Assembly (NCBI RefSeq): GCF_001612965.1 | Contig: NZ_BDBL01000016.1 | Span: forward strand, 62,001-126,000 | Source: Nocardia kruczakiae NBRC 101016 | GTDB taxonomy: Bacteria > Actinomycetota > Actinomycetes > Mycobacteriales > Mycobacteriaceae | Reading direction: 5' to 3' | DNA length: 64,000 nucleotides | Shown: piece after piece, positions 52,387-60,368 of the stretch | How positions within the stretch are numbered: the first letter of the stretch is position 1 | Layout of the letters: each line of letters opens with the position of its first letter | Translations under genes and position numbers: made by a program | Notes under the pieces: model-generated | Databases searched by the model: none | What the model was told of the DNA's origin: nothing | Seen by the model: only the letters and a program-made list of their open reading frames with translations

Positions 52387-52638
52387 CTAGACCTCGTCGA
52401 TCACATGCTCGCCGACGAAGGCGATCCGGATCGCCAGCAGCCAACCGGCAATCGCGAGAACGATGCGGTCGTACAGATCCGGTCCGCTGCGGCGGGCATG
52501 GCGTGGGCGGTGGGCGCCACCGACGGGCAGCGGCCGGGTCTCCGGTAACCGGCCGGCCGCGCGGTATCCGCCGCCGACCCGGTGCCGTGCGGGCCGGTGG
52601 GCGGCATGCCGGGCGCCGCCCCCGGCGAACGCGGTCAC
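52387..52638 (-). CDS. Small protein with C-terminal hydrophobic segment (coupled pair, second gene)
   Basis: An 83-residue frame starting with GTG at 52638, whose GTGA overlaps the stop of the 67-residue gene. The first 50 residues are Arg/Gly/His-rich and of low complexity; the end is an ordered, partly hydrophobic helix (DLYDRIVLAIAGWLLAIRIAFVG) with EHVIDEV behind. It is followed at once by a hairpin terminator. I do not recognise it. Coupling and the terminator support it being a gene, but the low-complexity start means the true start could be further downstream. Confidence 0.45.
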   Translation of the reverse strand: MTAFAGGGARHAAHRPARHRVGGGYRAAGRLPETRPLPVGGAHRPRHARRSGPDLYDRIVLAIAGWLLAIRIAFVGEHVIDEV

Positions 52639-52838
52639 GGGATGGCCCGATCGTCGAGGACGCAGCGGCCCTGTTCGACCAGCACCGCCCGCGCCCGCCG
52701 CCTGACCACGCACGTATCGACGGTGCAGTCGAGGTGCAGTTGCATTGCGGCATGGGCTTGTTCGACGGTCATGATGCCCGGATCGGCGCCGCAGCGCAGC
52801 AGCCCGGCGACCGGCATGTGCAGATTCGTCAGTTGCAT
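52635..52838 (-). CDS. 67-residue cytoplasmic protein (coupled pair, first gene)
   Basis: A short protein with an internal CTVDTC motif (MTVEQAHAAMQLHLDCTVDTCVVRRRARAVLVEQGRCVLD, residues about 24-62). Small proteins with a similar 'AxxxHLxCxxDxCxxxxxA...LVExGR' pattern occur widely in mycobacteria and Nocardia, from memory, with no known function. The two central Cys five apart and the later Cys suggest metal or redox binding. The ATG at 52838 has GGGGGTG seven bases upstream; an internal ATG begins the more conserved part. Its TGA overlaps the start of the 83-residue gene. Confidence 0.65.
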   Translation of the reverse strand: MQLTNLHMPVAGLLRCGADPGIMTVEQAHAAMQLHLDCTVDTCVVRRRARAVLVEQGRCVLDDRAIP

Positions 52839-53185
52839 TCGGACACCCCCGCCGCGAACCGGCGGCGCGGTGGAGCTGGTGGATCCTGTGGTCCGGTCGC
52901 GGCGCGGCCGGTCGAAGCGGACGAAAGTTCGCTGGTCATCAACGACGACCCGATGACATGAACAGCCATGACTCCTCGTTCCTGCATGCGATACCCGACT
53001 GTGCCCGGCGAGCCGACTCCGGGGCCCCGCTGCGAGCACACTCCCAGCATCCATCAGATCGGCGCTGCGCGGGGCGGAATCGCCGATCCCGTCCGATTCC
53101 CAGCGAATCGTCAGCACCGAAACATATTGGGAGAACAGGACTTTTCGTATCCGCTCATGCCTCGCTACCTGCGAACACGTCGGGC
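52839..53185. other. Intergenic stretch with no recognised feature
   Basis: No supported gene, RNA or repeat. The right half is less GC-rich than average and may hold the promoter of the 65-residue membrane protein gene. Confidence 0.5.
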
Positions 53186-53320
53186 ATGCCGCCGCGTCGT
53201 AACCCCGATCCGCGCCCCGAATATTTGCCCGCAGATCACGAAACCGCACCCGTTCCGCAACGAATGTATGTTTACCCCGGACGTGATCGGGTAATCAAAA
53301 CTACATGGATCGCGGGCTGA
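53186..53320 (+). CDS. Candidate 44-residue ORF overlapping the membrane peptide gene
   Basis: A 45-codon frame of a charged, Pro/Arg-rich peptide (MPPRRNPDPRPEYLPADH...) that overlaps the start of the next gene by 16 bases. It could be translationally coupled to it. The ribosome site is weak (GTCGGGC) and the amino-acid makeup alone is not proof, so this is a tentative call. Confidence 0.3.
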   Translation: MPPRRNPDPRPEYLPADHETAPVPQRMYVYPGRDRVIKTTWIAG

Positions 53321-53502
53321 GAAATACCCCACCTCGGTACCGCAAACTGCTTCCGGGTGATTGGGTCGAACATCTGATCGTCGGAATGTTGTTCGTGGTA
53401 TCGGCCGTCGGGGTTTACGTACTGACCGGGGCCATGCTCTCGTCACTGCTGGTAGGAGCACTGGTCGCGGTGGTCGCGATCGGAGTCGTGACAATGTTGT
53501 AG
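53305..53502 (+). CDS. 65-residue two-helix membrane protein
   Basis: A small integral membrane protein: a basic N-terminus (DRGLRNTPPRYRKLLPGDWVEH) and two hydrophobic helices (LIVGMLFVVSAVGVYVLTGAML and LLVGALVAVVAIGVVTML), ending right after the second helix. No ribosome site is visible, so it may be coupled to the overlapping 44-residue ORF or translated from a leaderless message. A terminator stem begins at the stop codon, which supports it being a real gene. Function unknown. Confidence 0.6.
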   Translation: MDRGLRNTPPRYRKLLPGDWVEHLIVGMLFVVSAVGVYVLTGAMLSSLLVGALVAVVAIGVVTML

Positions 53503-53526
53503 CCGGTCGGCGAACCGACCGGCTAC
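53499..53526 (+). terminator. Terminator overlapping the stop codon of the 65-residue gene
   Basis: GTAGCCGGTCGG (53499-53510) pairs with CCGACCGGCTAC (53515-53526), 12 bp with a CGAA tetraloop, followed by TTGATTT. The TAG stop is inside the left arm. Confidence 0.8.
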
Positions 53527-53563
53527 TTGATTTCCCTTATTCGAAACCGACGAAATCAACGGA

Positions 53564-53594
53564 GGAATCGGCGAAAAATATCTTCGCCGATTCC
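53564..53594 (-). terminator. Terminator after sdhB
   Basis: A perfect 12-bp stem (GGAATCGGCGAA at 53564-53575 with TTCGCCGATTCC at 53583-53594) with a seven-base AT-rich loop begins 10 bases beyond the sdhB stop. With the preceding element it closes both convergent transcripts. Confidence 0.75.
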
Positions 53595-53603
53595 GCCGTC
53601 GAA

Positions 53604-54350
53604 TTATCGCCGGAACAATTTGTTACCCAACCAGACGACGGGATCGTATTTGCGATCCACCACCCTTTCCTTCATCGGAATGAGGGCATTGTCGGTGATC
53701 TTGATGTGTTCCGGGCACACCTCGGTGCAGCACTTGGTGATGTTGCAGTAGCCGAGCCCGAACTCCTCCTGCGCCATCTCGCGCCGGTCGGCCACATCGA
53801 GTGGATGCATCTCCAACTCGGCCACCCGCATCAGATACCGCGGCCCCGCGAAGGCGTTCTTGTTGTCCTCGTGGTCGCGCACGACGTGACAGGTGTTCTG
53901 GCACAGGAAACATTCGATGCACTTGCGGAACTCCTGCGAGCGTTCCACATCGCGCTGCTGCATCCGGTAGTCCCCGGGCTTCAGATCGGCCGGCGGCGTG
54001 AAAGACGGTATCTCCCTGGCCTTCTGATAGTTGAACGAGACATCGGTGACGAGGTCGCGGATCACCGGGAAGGTGCGCATCGGCGTCACCGTCACCACCT
54101 CGTCGGCGGTGAAGGTCGACATTCGGGTCATACACAGCAGGCGCGGGCGGCCGTTCACCTCCGCCGAACAGGAACCGCACTTACCGGCCTTGCAGTTCCA
54201 GCGCACCGCCAGATCCGGAGCCTGGGTGGCCTGCAACCGGTGAATGATGTCGAGGACGACCTCGCCCTCGTTCACCTCCACGGTGTAGTCCTGCAGTTCG
54301 CCCTTGTCGTCGTCACCGCGCCACACGCGGAAGTGGGCATCGTAACCCAT
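53604..54350 (-). CDS. sdhB: Succinate dehydrogenase / fumarate reductase iron-sulfur subunit
   Basis: A 248-residue subunit passing electrons from the flavin to quinone. The N-terminal plant-ferredoxin domain binds [2Fe-2S] in WNCKAGKCGSCSAEV plus LLC. The C-terminal domain has cysteine clusters CIECFLCQNTC and CNITKCCTEVCPEH for the [4Fe-4S] and third cluster. The size and the adjoining 276-residue anchor fit the Sdh1 type of M. tuberculosis (Rv0247c-Rv0249c) from memory. The ATG at 54350 follows the sdhA stop by two bases. It acts at the cytoplasmic membrane. Confidence 0.95.
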   Translation of the reverse strand: MGYDAHFRVWRGDDDKGELQDYTVEVNEGEVVLDIIHRLQATQAPDLAVRWNCKAGKCGSCSAEVNGRPRLLCMTRMSTFTADEVVTVTPMRTFPVIRDLVTDVSFNYQKAREIPSFTPPADLKPGDYRMQQRDVERSQEFRKCIECFLCQNTCHVVRDHEDNKNAFAGPRYLMRVAELEMHPLDVADRREMAQEEFGLGYCNITKCCTEVCPEHIKITDNALIPMKERVVDRKYDPVVWLGNKLFRR

Positions 54351-54352
54351 TG

Positions 54353-56293
54353 CTACTCATCCCCTTTCGCGGATGATTCGGCGGCCGCGGGATGAGCGGC
54401 GGTCTCCGCCGGGGTGTAGTACTTCTCCAGCTCGCTCAACTCGAACAGGGCGAGCAGATCCGGCCGCATCGGCTTCTGTTCCTCCGAGGTGACCGTCACC
54501 GGCGGCACGGTCTGGCCGACACCGTCCGGATCGGTCCGGCACACCAGCAGCCGATTGCGCCACTGCGCATCCATCTGCGGATGGTCGTCGCGGGTGTGAC
54601 CGCCGCGACTCTCGGTGCGCAGCAGCGCCGCCTGCGCGACACATTCGCTGACCAGCAACATGTTTCGCAGGTCGAGTGCGAGATGCCAGCCGGGGTTGAA
54701 TTGCCGGTGGCCCTCGACGGTCACACTGTCGTAGCGTTCACGCAACTCGGCCAGGCGCCCGATGGCCTGTTCGAGTTCGTGCTCCTTGCGGATGATGCCG
54801 ACCAGGTCGTTCATCGTCTGCTGCAGATCCGTGTGCAGGGTGTACGGGTTTTCCCCGGTCCCCGTGGCCGGCGGATCGAAGGGCGCCAGTGCGGATTTCG
54901 CGGCCGCGTCGATATCGGCGTCGGCGACGGCCGGGCGCTGAGCCAGCTGTTCGACGTAGGAGGCCGCGCCCAGCCCGGCGCGTCGCCCGAAGACCAGCAG
55001 GTCCGACAGCGAGTTGCCGCCGAGCCGGTTGGATCCGTGCATACCGCCGGAACATTCACCGGCGGCGAACAATCCGGGCACGGTGGCCGCGCCCGTGTCG
55101 GGATCGACCTCGATACCGCCCATCACGTAGTGACAGGTCGGCCCGACCTCCATCGGCTCCTTGGTGATGTCGACATCGGCCAGTTCCTTGAACTGGTGAT
55201 GCATCGACGGCAGCCGCCGCATGATCTCGGCGGCCGGCAGCCGGGAGGCGATGTCGAGGTACACCCCGCCGTGCTCGGTGCCGCGCCCGGCCTTGACCTC
55301 TTCGTTGATCGCGCGGGCCACCTCGTCGCGCGGCAGCAGGTCCGGGGTGCGGCGCGCGGAGTCGTTGTCGCGCAACCACTGATCGGCCTCGTCCTCGGTC
55401 TCGGCGTACTGGCCCTTGAACACCGCCGGGATGTACTCGAACATGAAGCGCTTGCCCTCGGTGTTCTTGAGCACGCCACCGTCACCGCGCACACCCTCGG
55501 TGACCAGAATGCCCTTCACACTCGGGGGCCAGACCATACCGGTCGGATGGAACTGCAGGAATTCCATGTTGATCAGCGAGGCGCCGGCGCGCAGCGCGAG
55601 GGCGTGACCGTCGCCGGTGTACTCCCACGAATTCGAGGTGACCTTGTAGGACTTGCCCACCCCGCCGGTGGCCAGCACGACCGCCGGAGTCTCGAAGAGG
55701 ACGAACCGCCCCGATTCCCGCCAGTACCCGAACGCACCGGAGATGGCGTCGCCGTCCTTGAGCAGATCGGTGATCGTGCATTCGGCGAACACCTTGATCC
55801 GGGCCTCGTAGTCGCCGGTCGCGGCGTAATCCTCCTGCTGCAGCGAGACGATCTTCTGCTGCATGGTGCGGATGATCTCGAGGCCGGTGCGGTCGCCGAC
55901 ATGGGCCAGGCGGGGGTAGGTGTGCCCGCCGAAGTTGCGCTGGCTGATCCGCCCGTCGGGCGTCCGGTCGAACAGCGCTCCGTAGGTCTCCAGCTCCCAC
56001 ACCCGGTCGGGTGCTTCCTGGGCGTGCAGTTCGGCCATGCGCCAGTTGTTGAGGAACTTTCCGCCGCGCATGGTGTCGCGGAAATGCGTCTGCCAGTTGT
56101 CCTTCTCGTTGGCATTGCCCATCGAGGCGGCGCATCCGCCTTCGGCCATGACCGTATGGGCCTTGCCGAACAACGATTTACACACCACCGCCACCGAGAG
56201 GCCGCGTTCGCGTGCTTCGATCACCGCACGCAGGCCGGCGCCACCGGCACCGATCACGACGACGTCGTACTTGTGCCGTTCGACTTCAGGCAT
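54353..56293 (-). CDS. sdhA: Succinate dehydrogenase / fumarate reductase flavoprotein subunit
   Basis: A 646-residue FAD subunit that oxidises succinate or reduces fumarate. The dinucleotide site is VVVIGAGGAGLRAV near the N-terminus; the histidine that covalently holds FAD is in FGKAHTVMAEGG. Substrate-binding residues include the FHPTGM segment and the GGEC-type AAGECSGGMHGSNRLGGNSL loop. The C-terminus ends in an acidic tail (AAAESSAKGDE). The ATG at 56293 has AGGAG ten bases upstream. It sits between the anchor and iron-sulfur genes on one transcript. Confidence 0.95.
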   Translation of the reverse strand: MPEVERHKYDVVVIGAGGAGLRAVIEARERGLSVAVVCKSLFGKAHTVMAEGGCAASMGNANEKDNWQTHFRDTMRGGKFLNNWRMAELHAQEAPDRVWELETYGALFDRTPDGRISQRNFGGHTYPRLAHVGDRTGLEIIRTMQQKIVSLQQEDYAATGDYEARIKVFAECTITDLLKDGDAISGAFGYWRESGRFVLFETPAVVLATGGVGKSYKVTSNSWEYTGDGHALALRAGASLINMEFLQFHPTGMVWPPSVKGILVTEGVRGDGGVLKNTEGKRFMFEYIPAVFKGQYAETEDEADQWLRDNDSARRTPDLLPRDEVARAINEEVKAGRGTEHGGVYLDIASRLPAAEIMRRLPSMHHQFKELADVDITKEPMEVGPTCHYVMGGIEVDPDTGAATVPGLFAAGECSGGMHGSNRLGGNSLSDLLVFGRRAGLGAASYVEQLAQRPAVADADIDAAAKSALAPFDPPATGTGENPYTLHTDLQQTMNDLVGIIRKEHELEQAIGRLAELRERYDSVTVEGHRQFNPGWHLALDLRNMLLVSECVAQAALLRTESRGGHTRDDHPQMDAQWRNRLLVCRTDPDGVGQTVPPVTVTSEEQKPMRPDLLALFELSELEKYYTPAETAAHPAAAESSAKGDE

Positions 56294-56353
56294 GAAACGA
56301 ATACTCCTGGGACACTGAGGAATGGGGCTCTATGGCGTTGTCTGTCGCCGGAA

Positions 56354-57184
56354 TCAACCGATGAAACGCGGATCGGAGATGGTCCCGCTGGCGACCAGCA
56401 TGATGTAGAAGTCGGTGAGCGCGAGGGTGGCCAGCGTGGTCCATGCCAGCTGCATGTGCCGCGTGTTCAACTTCGACACCTGCGTCCACATCCAGTAGCG
56501 CACCGGATGGGCGGAGAAGTGTTTGAGACGCCCGCCGGTGATATGCCGGCAGGAGTGGCACGAGATCGTATATGCCCACAGCAGAACGACATTCACCACC
56601 AGGACGATGTTGCCCAGGCCGAAGCCGAAGCCACCGTCCTTGCCGTGGAACGCCATGATCGCGTCGTAGGTGTTGACCACCGACACGACGACCGCGACAT
56701 AGAAGAAGTAGCGGTGCACGTTCTGGATGATCAGCGGAAGCCGCGTCTCACCGGTGTATTTGCCGTGCGGTTCGGCGACCGCGCAGGCCGGCGGCGAGAA
56801 CCACACCGCGCGGTAGTAGGCCTTGCGGTAGTAGTAACAGGTCAACCGGAACAGCAGTAGGAACGGCAGCACCAGGAAACCGAGCGGAATCCACATCGGC
56901 AGGTTGCCGACCCAGTGCCCGAAGTGGCTCGAACCCTCGACGCACGAGGTACTCACGCAGGGTGAGTAGAACGGCGTCAGATAGTGGTAGTCGGAGACCC
57001 AATATGCCGTTCGCACAAAGGCTCTCACGGTTGCGTAGATGATGAATGCGGCCAGTCCGAGCACCGTGAGCAGTGGGGGGACCCACCATCGGTCGGTACG
57101 CAGAGTGCGTGTCGAAATGGCCGCGCGGCCTTTGCTGAAAACTCCCGTGCCCGCCTCGGGGGCGCGTGTCGGTGCTGCGCTCAC
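56354..57184 (-). CDS. sdhC: Succinate dehydrogenase membrane anchor, Sdh1 type
   Basis: A 276-residue polytopic protein that anchors the complex and holds quinone. Five hydrophobic helices are visible: PLLTVLGLAAFIIYATVRAFV, MWIPLGFLVLPFLLLFRL, FFYVAVVVSVVNTYDAIMAF, IVLVVNVVLLWAYTISCHSC, and WTTLATLALTDFYIMLVAS. Conserved sites include YHYLTPFYSPC, RLTCYYYRKAYYRAVWFSPPACAV and SCHSCRHITGG. This fused-anchor form is distinct from the small SdhC/SdhD pair. I place the start at the GTG at 57184; an upstream 13-codon ORF ends in a GTGA overlap with it. Confidence 0.88.
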   Translation of the reverse strand: MSAAPTRAPEAGTGVFSKGRAAISTRTLRTDRWWVPPLLTVLGLAAFIIYATVRAFVRTAYWVSDYHYLTPFYSPCVSTSCVEGSSHFGHWVGNLPMWIPLGFLVLPFLLLFRLTCYYYRKAYYRAVWFSPPACAVAEPHGKYTGETRLPLIIQNVHRYFFYVAVVVSVVNTYDAIMAFHGKDGGFGFGLGNIVLVVNVVLLWAYTISCHSCRHITGGRLKHFSAHPVRYWMWTQVSKLNTRHMQLAWTTLATLALTDFYIMLVASGTISDPRFIG

Positions 57185-57222
57185 TGCAAGCTGCCTCGCT
57201 GGTCTACCCCGTGGAACGTCAT
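57181..57222 (-). CDS. 13-codon upstream ORF coupled to sdhC
   Basis: An ATG at 57222 with GGAGG five bases upstream opens a 13-residue frame (MTFHGVDQRGSLQ) that ends TGA at 57183-57181, overlapping the sdhC GTG by GTGA. The perfect ribosome site belongs to this frame, while sdhC itself has only a weak GAGGC. It may be a translational leader. It could equally be a long leader with chance frame. Confidence 0.45.
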   Translation of the reverse strand: MTFHGVDQRGSLQ

Positions 57223-57490
57223 CGTTACCTCCGGCGTCGAATGTGATGCTGAGCACCATACGACAACCGGGCTATGACTCGAGGCCGGTCCAGGCAAGAT
57301 CTATCGCCGCCCCGTCCTATGATTTGCGCCACATTTTCTGAGCGTTCGACGGCGGCGGTGCAACGAGTGAATGACGAGCTACTTCGGACCTTCTTCGCGA
57401 ATACGGCGGGGTGGGGAACCGACGGGCCGCAGCGCCGTCGCGGCGGACGGACGGCCGCCGCGACGACCCGTGCTGCTGGTGAACGTCGGG

Positions 57491-57781
57491 TTACTTGGTG
57501 CGCGGCCTCGAATGGAAGCCGAGGCCCTCGTCCTGTGCGCCCATCCACGCCGCCTCGTCGGACTTGCTGTCCGGCACGTAGATGACCTCCTGCTGCCGGC
57601 GGCTGTCCACCTCGGGCGGCGGGGTGTGCTCGAACTCCTCGGCGTCGATGGTGAGTCGTTCGAGATCGTTCTCCAGCCGGCGGACCGAGTTGGCATCTCC
57701 ATAGTGGGAGCGCAACGCGCCGACGCATTGCCGGAGCTGTCCGACCGCGAAGCGCAGTTCGGCGATCTCACTGCGTGTCAT
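57491..57781 (-). CDS. 96-residue conserved-looking hypothetical protein
   Basis: A small, largely hydrophilic protein with a heptad-like helix (SEIAELRFAVGQLRQCVGALRSHYGDANSVRRLENDLERL), then a proline turn (HTPPPEVDSRRQQEVIYV), and a charged tail. Similar short proteins with an N-terminal 'MTRAEIAELRFAVGALR'-like helix occur in Nocardia, from memory. The ATG at 57781 is preceded by AGGAGG at five bases, so it is a well-supported gene. No domain or function is recognised. Confidence 0.7.
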   Translation of the reverse strand: MTRSEIAELRFAVGQLRQCVGALRSHYGDANSVRRLENDLERLTIDAEEFEHTPPPEVDSRRQQEVIYVPDSKSDEAAWMGAQDEGLGFHSRPRTK

Positions 57782-57960
57782 CGAAACCTCCTGGTGCTTC
57801 CGGGCCGATCACCGGATCGGATCCCGCCCGCAGGGCAAGATCAAATCTGTGACGGACCGCACATCGTGATCTACAACACATTACGTGATCATTCGCGTTC
57901 TGGCTCGTCGCAGAGGGAAAAAGATCGCGCCACCTGCGCGCCCGGTGTGGTGCGTGAACC

Positions 57961-58977
57961 TCATCCGGCGGCCGGCAGGGTCGCCGCGACCGACGGGGAC
58001 TCCATCCCGGCGAGCGTCGCGAGAACCGGAAGCGCGGCCTTCTCGGCTCCACGACCCTCGGGGGTGACGGCCGGCGTTCCGGTCGCGCGGTCCACGAGTG
58101 CCGCGACGGCCACCGCCACCTCCTCGGCGCGCTCCAGGATCACGCTGTGTCCGGCGCCGTCGAGCCGGACCAGTTCGGCACGACCGAGTTGCGCGGCAAG
58201 GACCACCGAATGCGCGAACGGAATCATGATGTCGGCCGATCCGCCGAGGACCAGGGCCGGGAGATCCGACAGCAGGCGCAGGGTGGGCGTCTCGTCGAAG
58301 TGGATGAGTGAATCCAGGAAGTAGGCCATGGTCGGCAGCGGAGTGTCGTTGAGCATCGCGGTGGCGAGTGCGGCCATGCGCGGATTCACCCGCCGGGAGC
58401 CGAAACTCGCCTCCCGCACCATCGGCTCGAAAACACGGCGCCCCAACCGCTTCGACACCTGGAGCGCGCGCGGCGCCCGCTGAACCGCGACCCGCAGTGA
58501 GGTCACGGTGTGCCGGTTCAGTAATCGGCCCAGTCCCACCGCCGTGATGCCGGCGGCCGCCCCGGCGATCAGCCCGACGCCGACCACCCGGGTGCCGATC
58601 GTGGCCGGGAACAGGCGAGCGTAGGCCAGCACCACCATCGCGCCCATGGAATGGCCGACCAGCACGACCGGGCCCGTCGGCGCGACCGCCCGCAGGACCG
58701 CGTCGAGATCGTGGCCCAGCTGGTCGATGGTGTAGGTCATCGGATCGGCACCGGCGGAATCGCCGTGACCGCGGTGGTCGTAGAACACCATCCGGGTGCC
58801 GGAGCCCCATTGCGGCAACAGCTGATCTCGCAGGAACCACCAGGATTCGGTCCGCAGGCAGTGACCGTGGACGAAGACCACGGTGACCGAGGCCGTGGGC
58901 GGACCGAAGGTCCAGGCGGCCAGGGGGGTGCCGTCGTCGGCGCAGACGGTGACGCGGGTGGCGATCGTCGTGGACAT
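57961..58977 (-). CDS. Alpha/beta hydrolase
   Basis: A 338-residue alpha/beta-fold hydrolase. The oxyanion motif is FVHGHCL, the nucleophile elbow is GHSMG (Ser), and the catalytic His is in GAGHSVILE; the acidic residue is probably Asp in GGSADIMIP. A helical cap is inserted after the elbow (TAVGLGRLLNRHTVTSLRV). The ATG at 58977 has AGGAGG six bases upstream. The substrate is unknown; lipase/esterase or epoxide-type relatives are similar. It is divergent from the epoxide hydrolase gene, sharing a palindrome-rich promoter region. Confidence 0.87.
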   Translation of the reverse strand: MSTTIATRVTVCADDGTPLAAWTFGPPTASVTVVFVHGHCLRTESWWFLRDQLLPQWGSGTRMVFYDHRGHGDSAGADPMTYTIDQLGHDLDAVLRAVAPTGPVVLVGHSMGAMVVLAYARLFPATIGTRVVGVGLIAGAAAGITAVGLGRLLNRHTVTSLRVAVQRAPRALQVSKRLGRRVFEPMVREASFGSRRVNPRMAALATAMLNDTPLPTMAYFLDSLIHFDETPTLRLLSDLPALVLGGSADIMIPFAHSVVLAAQLGRAELVRLDGAGHSVILERAEEVAVAVAALVDRATGTPAVTPEGRGAEKAALPVLATLAGMESPSVAATLPAAG

Positions 58978-59041
58978 GACGTCCTCCTGCAGAGTCCGTA
59001 CCTGCCCGGATGTCGGATTGGATTGCCGCCGCGTTAACGGC

Positions 59042-59058
59042 CATAACCTGGTGTTATG
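59042..59058. promoter_or_regulatory. Palindrome CATAAC / GTTATG between the divergent hydrolase genes
   Basis: CATAAC-CTGGT-GTTATG, perfect 6-bp arms with a 5-base spacer. It abuts the second palindrome at 59058-59079 and shares one base with it. Confidence 0.55.
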
Positions 59059-59079
59059 CAGAAGTTGTACAACTGCTGC
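59058..59079. promoter_or_regulatory. 22-bp palindrome with AGTTGTACAACT core
   Basis: The 12-bp core AGTTGTACAACT (59063-59074) is a perfect palindrome, extended by GCAG/CTGC arms with one mismatched pair. This is the kind of site bound by a TetR or MarR dimer and lies in the shared promoter region of the two hydrolases. Confidence 0.65.
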
Positions 59080-59133
59080 CGCTCGTTCGCCGACGACCCG
59101 GCCGGAGGGAAATCGTCAGATTATTTCAGTCTC

Positions 59134-59162
59134 TAGAAAGAGTTATAGAAAGCGCTAGAAAG
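59134..59162 (+). repeat. Three phased TAGAAAG repeats upstream of the epoxide hydrolase
   Basis: TAGAAAG starts at 59134, 59146 and 59156, 12 and 10 bases apart (about one helical turn), 65-93 bases ahead of the epoxide hydrolase start. Such phasing fits an activator that binds direct repeats on one face of DNA. Confidence 0.55.
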
Positions 59163-59226
59163 AACTCGACACCGACTCCCGGAACTAGGGCCGAAACTGG
59201 CCTATATCGCCCCTAGCGTGGTGTTC

Positions 59227-60357
59227 ATGAGCGCAGAGATCCGCGGCTTCCGCATCGACATTCCGCAGTCCGATATCGACGATCTGCACGATCGGCTGGA
59301 GCGGACGCGCTGGGCGCCGCAACTACCCGGCGCCGAGGGCAGCCGGGGCGTCCCGGTGACTCGGCTCCGGGAACTGGCCGACTACTGGCGCACCGAATAC
59401 GACTGGCGGGAACAGGAAGCCCGGCTCAATCGCTTCCCGCAGTACCGCACCGAGATCGACGGTGTCGATGTGCACTTCCTGCACGTGCGCTCGCCCGAGC
59501 CGGAGGCGCTGGCGCTGGTTCTCAACCACGGCTGGCCCAACACCTTCGCCGAATTCGCCGGCCTCATCGACCTTCTCGTCGATCCGCGGGCGCACGGTGG
59601 CGATCCCGCGCGGGCCTTCCATGTGGTCGTACCGTCGGTGCCGGGGTACGGATTCTCGGCCGCGCCTGCCGAAACCGGCTGGAGCGCAGACCGTGTCGGC
59701 CGGATGTGGGTGGAACTGATGGCCCGGCTCGGCTACGAGCGGTACGGCGTGCAGGGCGGCGACCTGGGCACCTACGTCGGCACCGCGATGGCCGAGGCGG
59801 CGCCCGACCGGGTGGCCGGGCTCTACATCACCGCCGGCCTCGGCTTCCCCACCGAGGCCGATGTGCCGATCCTGACCGATGCCGAACGAGCCGGCTACGA
59901 GGCGATGATGTCGGCGGATTGGGTCAACGGCGTGGATCATCGCGGGCTGCTGCGTGCGGCGCCGCAGACCTTCTCGATCGGATGGAACGATTCACCCGCG
60001 GCCGCGCTGGCCTGGATGGTGCAGAAGTACACCGACTTCAGCGCCGCCGGCGCGCTCGATGCGGCGATCGACCGCGACGCGCTGCTGACCACCGTCGGCA
60101 TCTACTGGTTCACCCAGAGTTTCGGGACGTCGGCGTGGTCGTACTACGACAGCACCGGCTTCGCCTGGCCGACCGGTTCGGCGCAGGTCCCGACCGGGGT
60201 GTACAGCGGCGCACCGGGTATCCGCCGGCTCGCCGAGCGCACCGCGAAGATGGTGCACTGGCCGGAGGGTAATCCGGCGGGACACCATTTCATCGCGATG
60301 GATCAGCCGGGGGCATATGCGGCCGACCTGCGCAGATTCTTCGGCGATCTCGCCTGA
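59227..60357 (+). CDS. Epoxide hydrolase (N-terminal EHN domain)
   Basis: A 376-residue epoxide hydrolase. An N-terminal EHN domain (IRGFRIDIPQSDIDDLHDRLERTRW) precedes the alpha/beta core. The oxyanion loop is LNHGWPNTF; the nucleophile Asp is in VQGGDLGTY; the cap holds the tyrosines (MWVELMARLGYERYGV, SYYDST); and the catalytic His is in GHHFIAMDQP. These fit the juvenile-hormone-like/microsomal family that opens epoxides to diols. The ATG at 59227 is used; GTG 59218 adds three residues. Expression is likely controlled from the palindromes at 59042-59079. Confidence 0.9.
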   Translation: MSAEIRGFRIDIPQSDIDDLHDRLERTRWAPQLPGAEGSRGVPVTRLRELADYWRTEYDWREQEARLNRFPQYRTEIDGVDVHFLHVRSPEPEALALVLNHGWPNTFAEFAGLIDLLVDPRAHGGDPARAFHVVVPSVPGYGFSAAPAETGWSADRVGRMWVELMARLGYERYGVQGGDLGTYVGTAMAEAAPDRVAGLYITAGLGFPTEADVPILTDAERAGYEAMMSADWVNGVDHRGLLRAAPQTFSIGWNDSPAAALAWMVQKYTDFSAAGALDAAIDRDALLTTVGIYWFTQSFGTSAWSYYDSTGFAWPTGSAQVPTGVYSGAPGIRRLAERTAKMVHWPEGNPAGHHFIAMDQPGAYAADLRRFFGDLA

Positions 60358-60368
60358 GTGACGTTCGT

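Noticed and set aside
54392..56860. An 822-codon open frame on the plus strand opposite sdhA and sdhC
   Set aside because: Shadow of two strongly supported genes; no ribosome site or domain.
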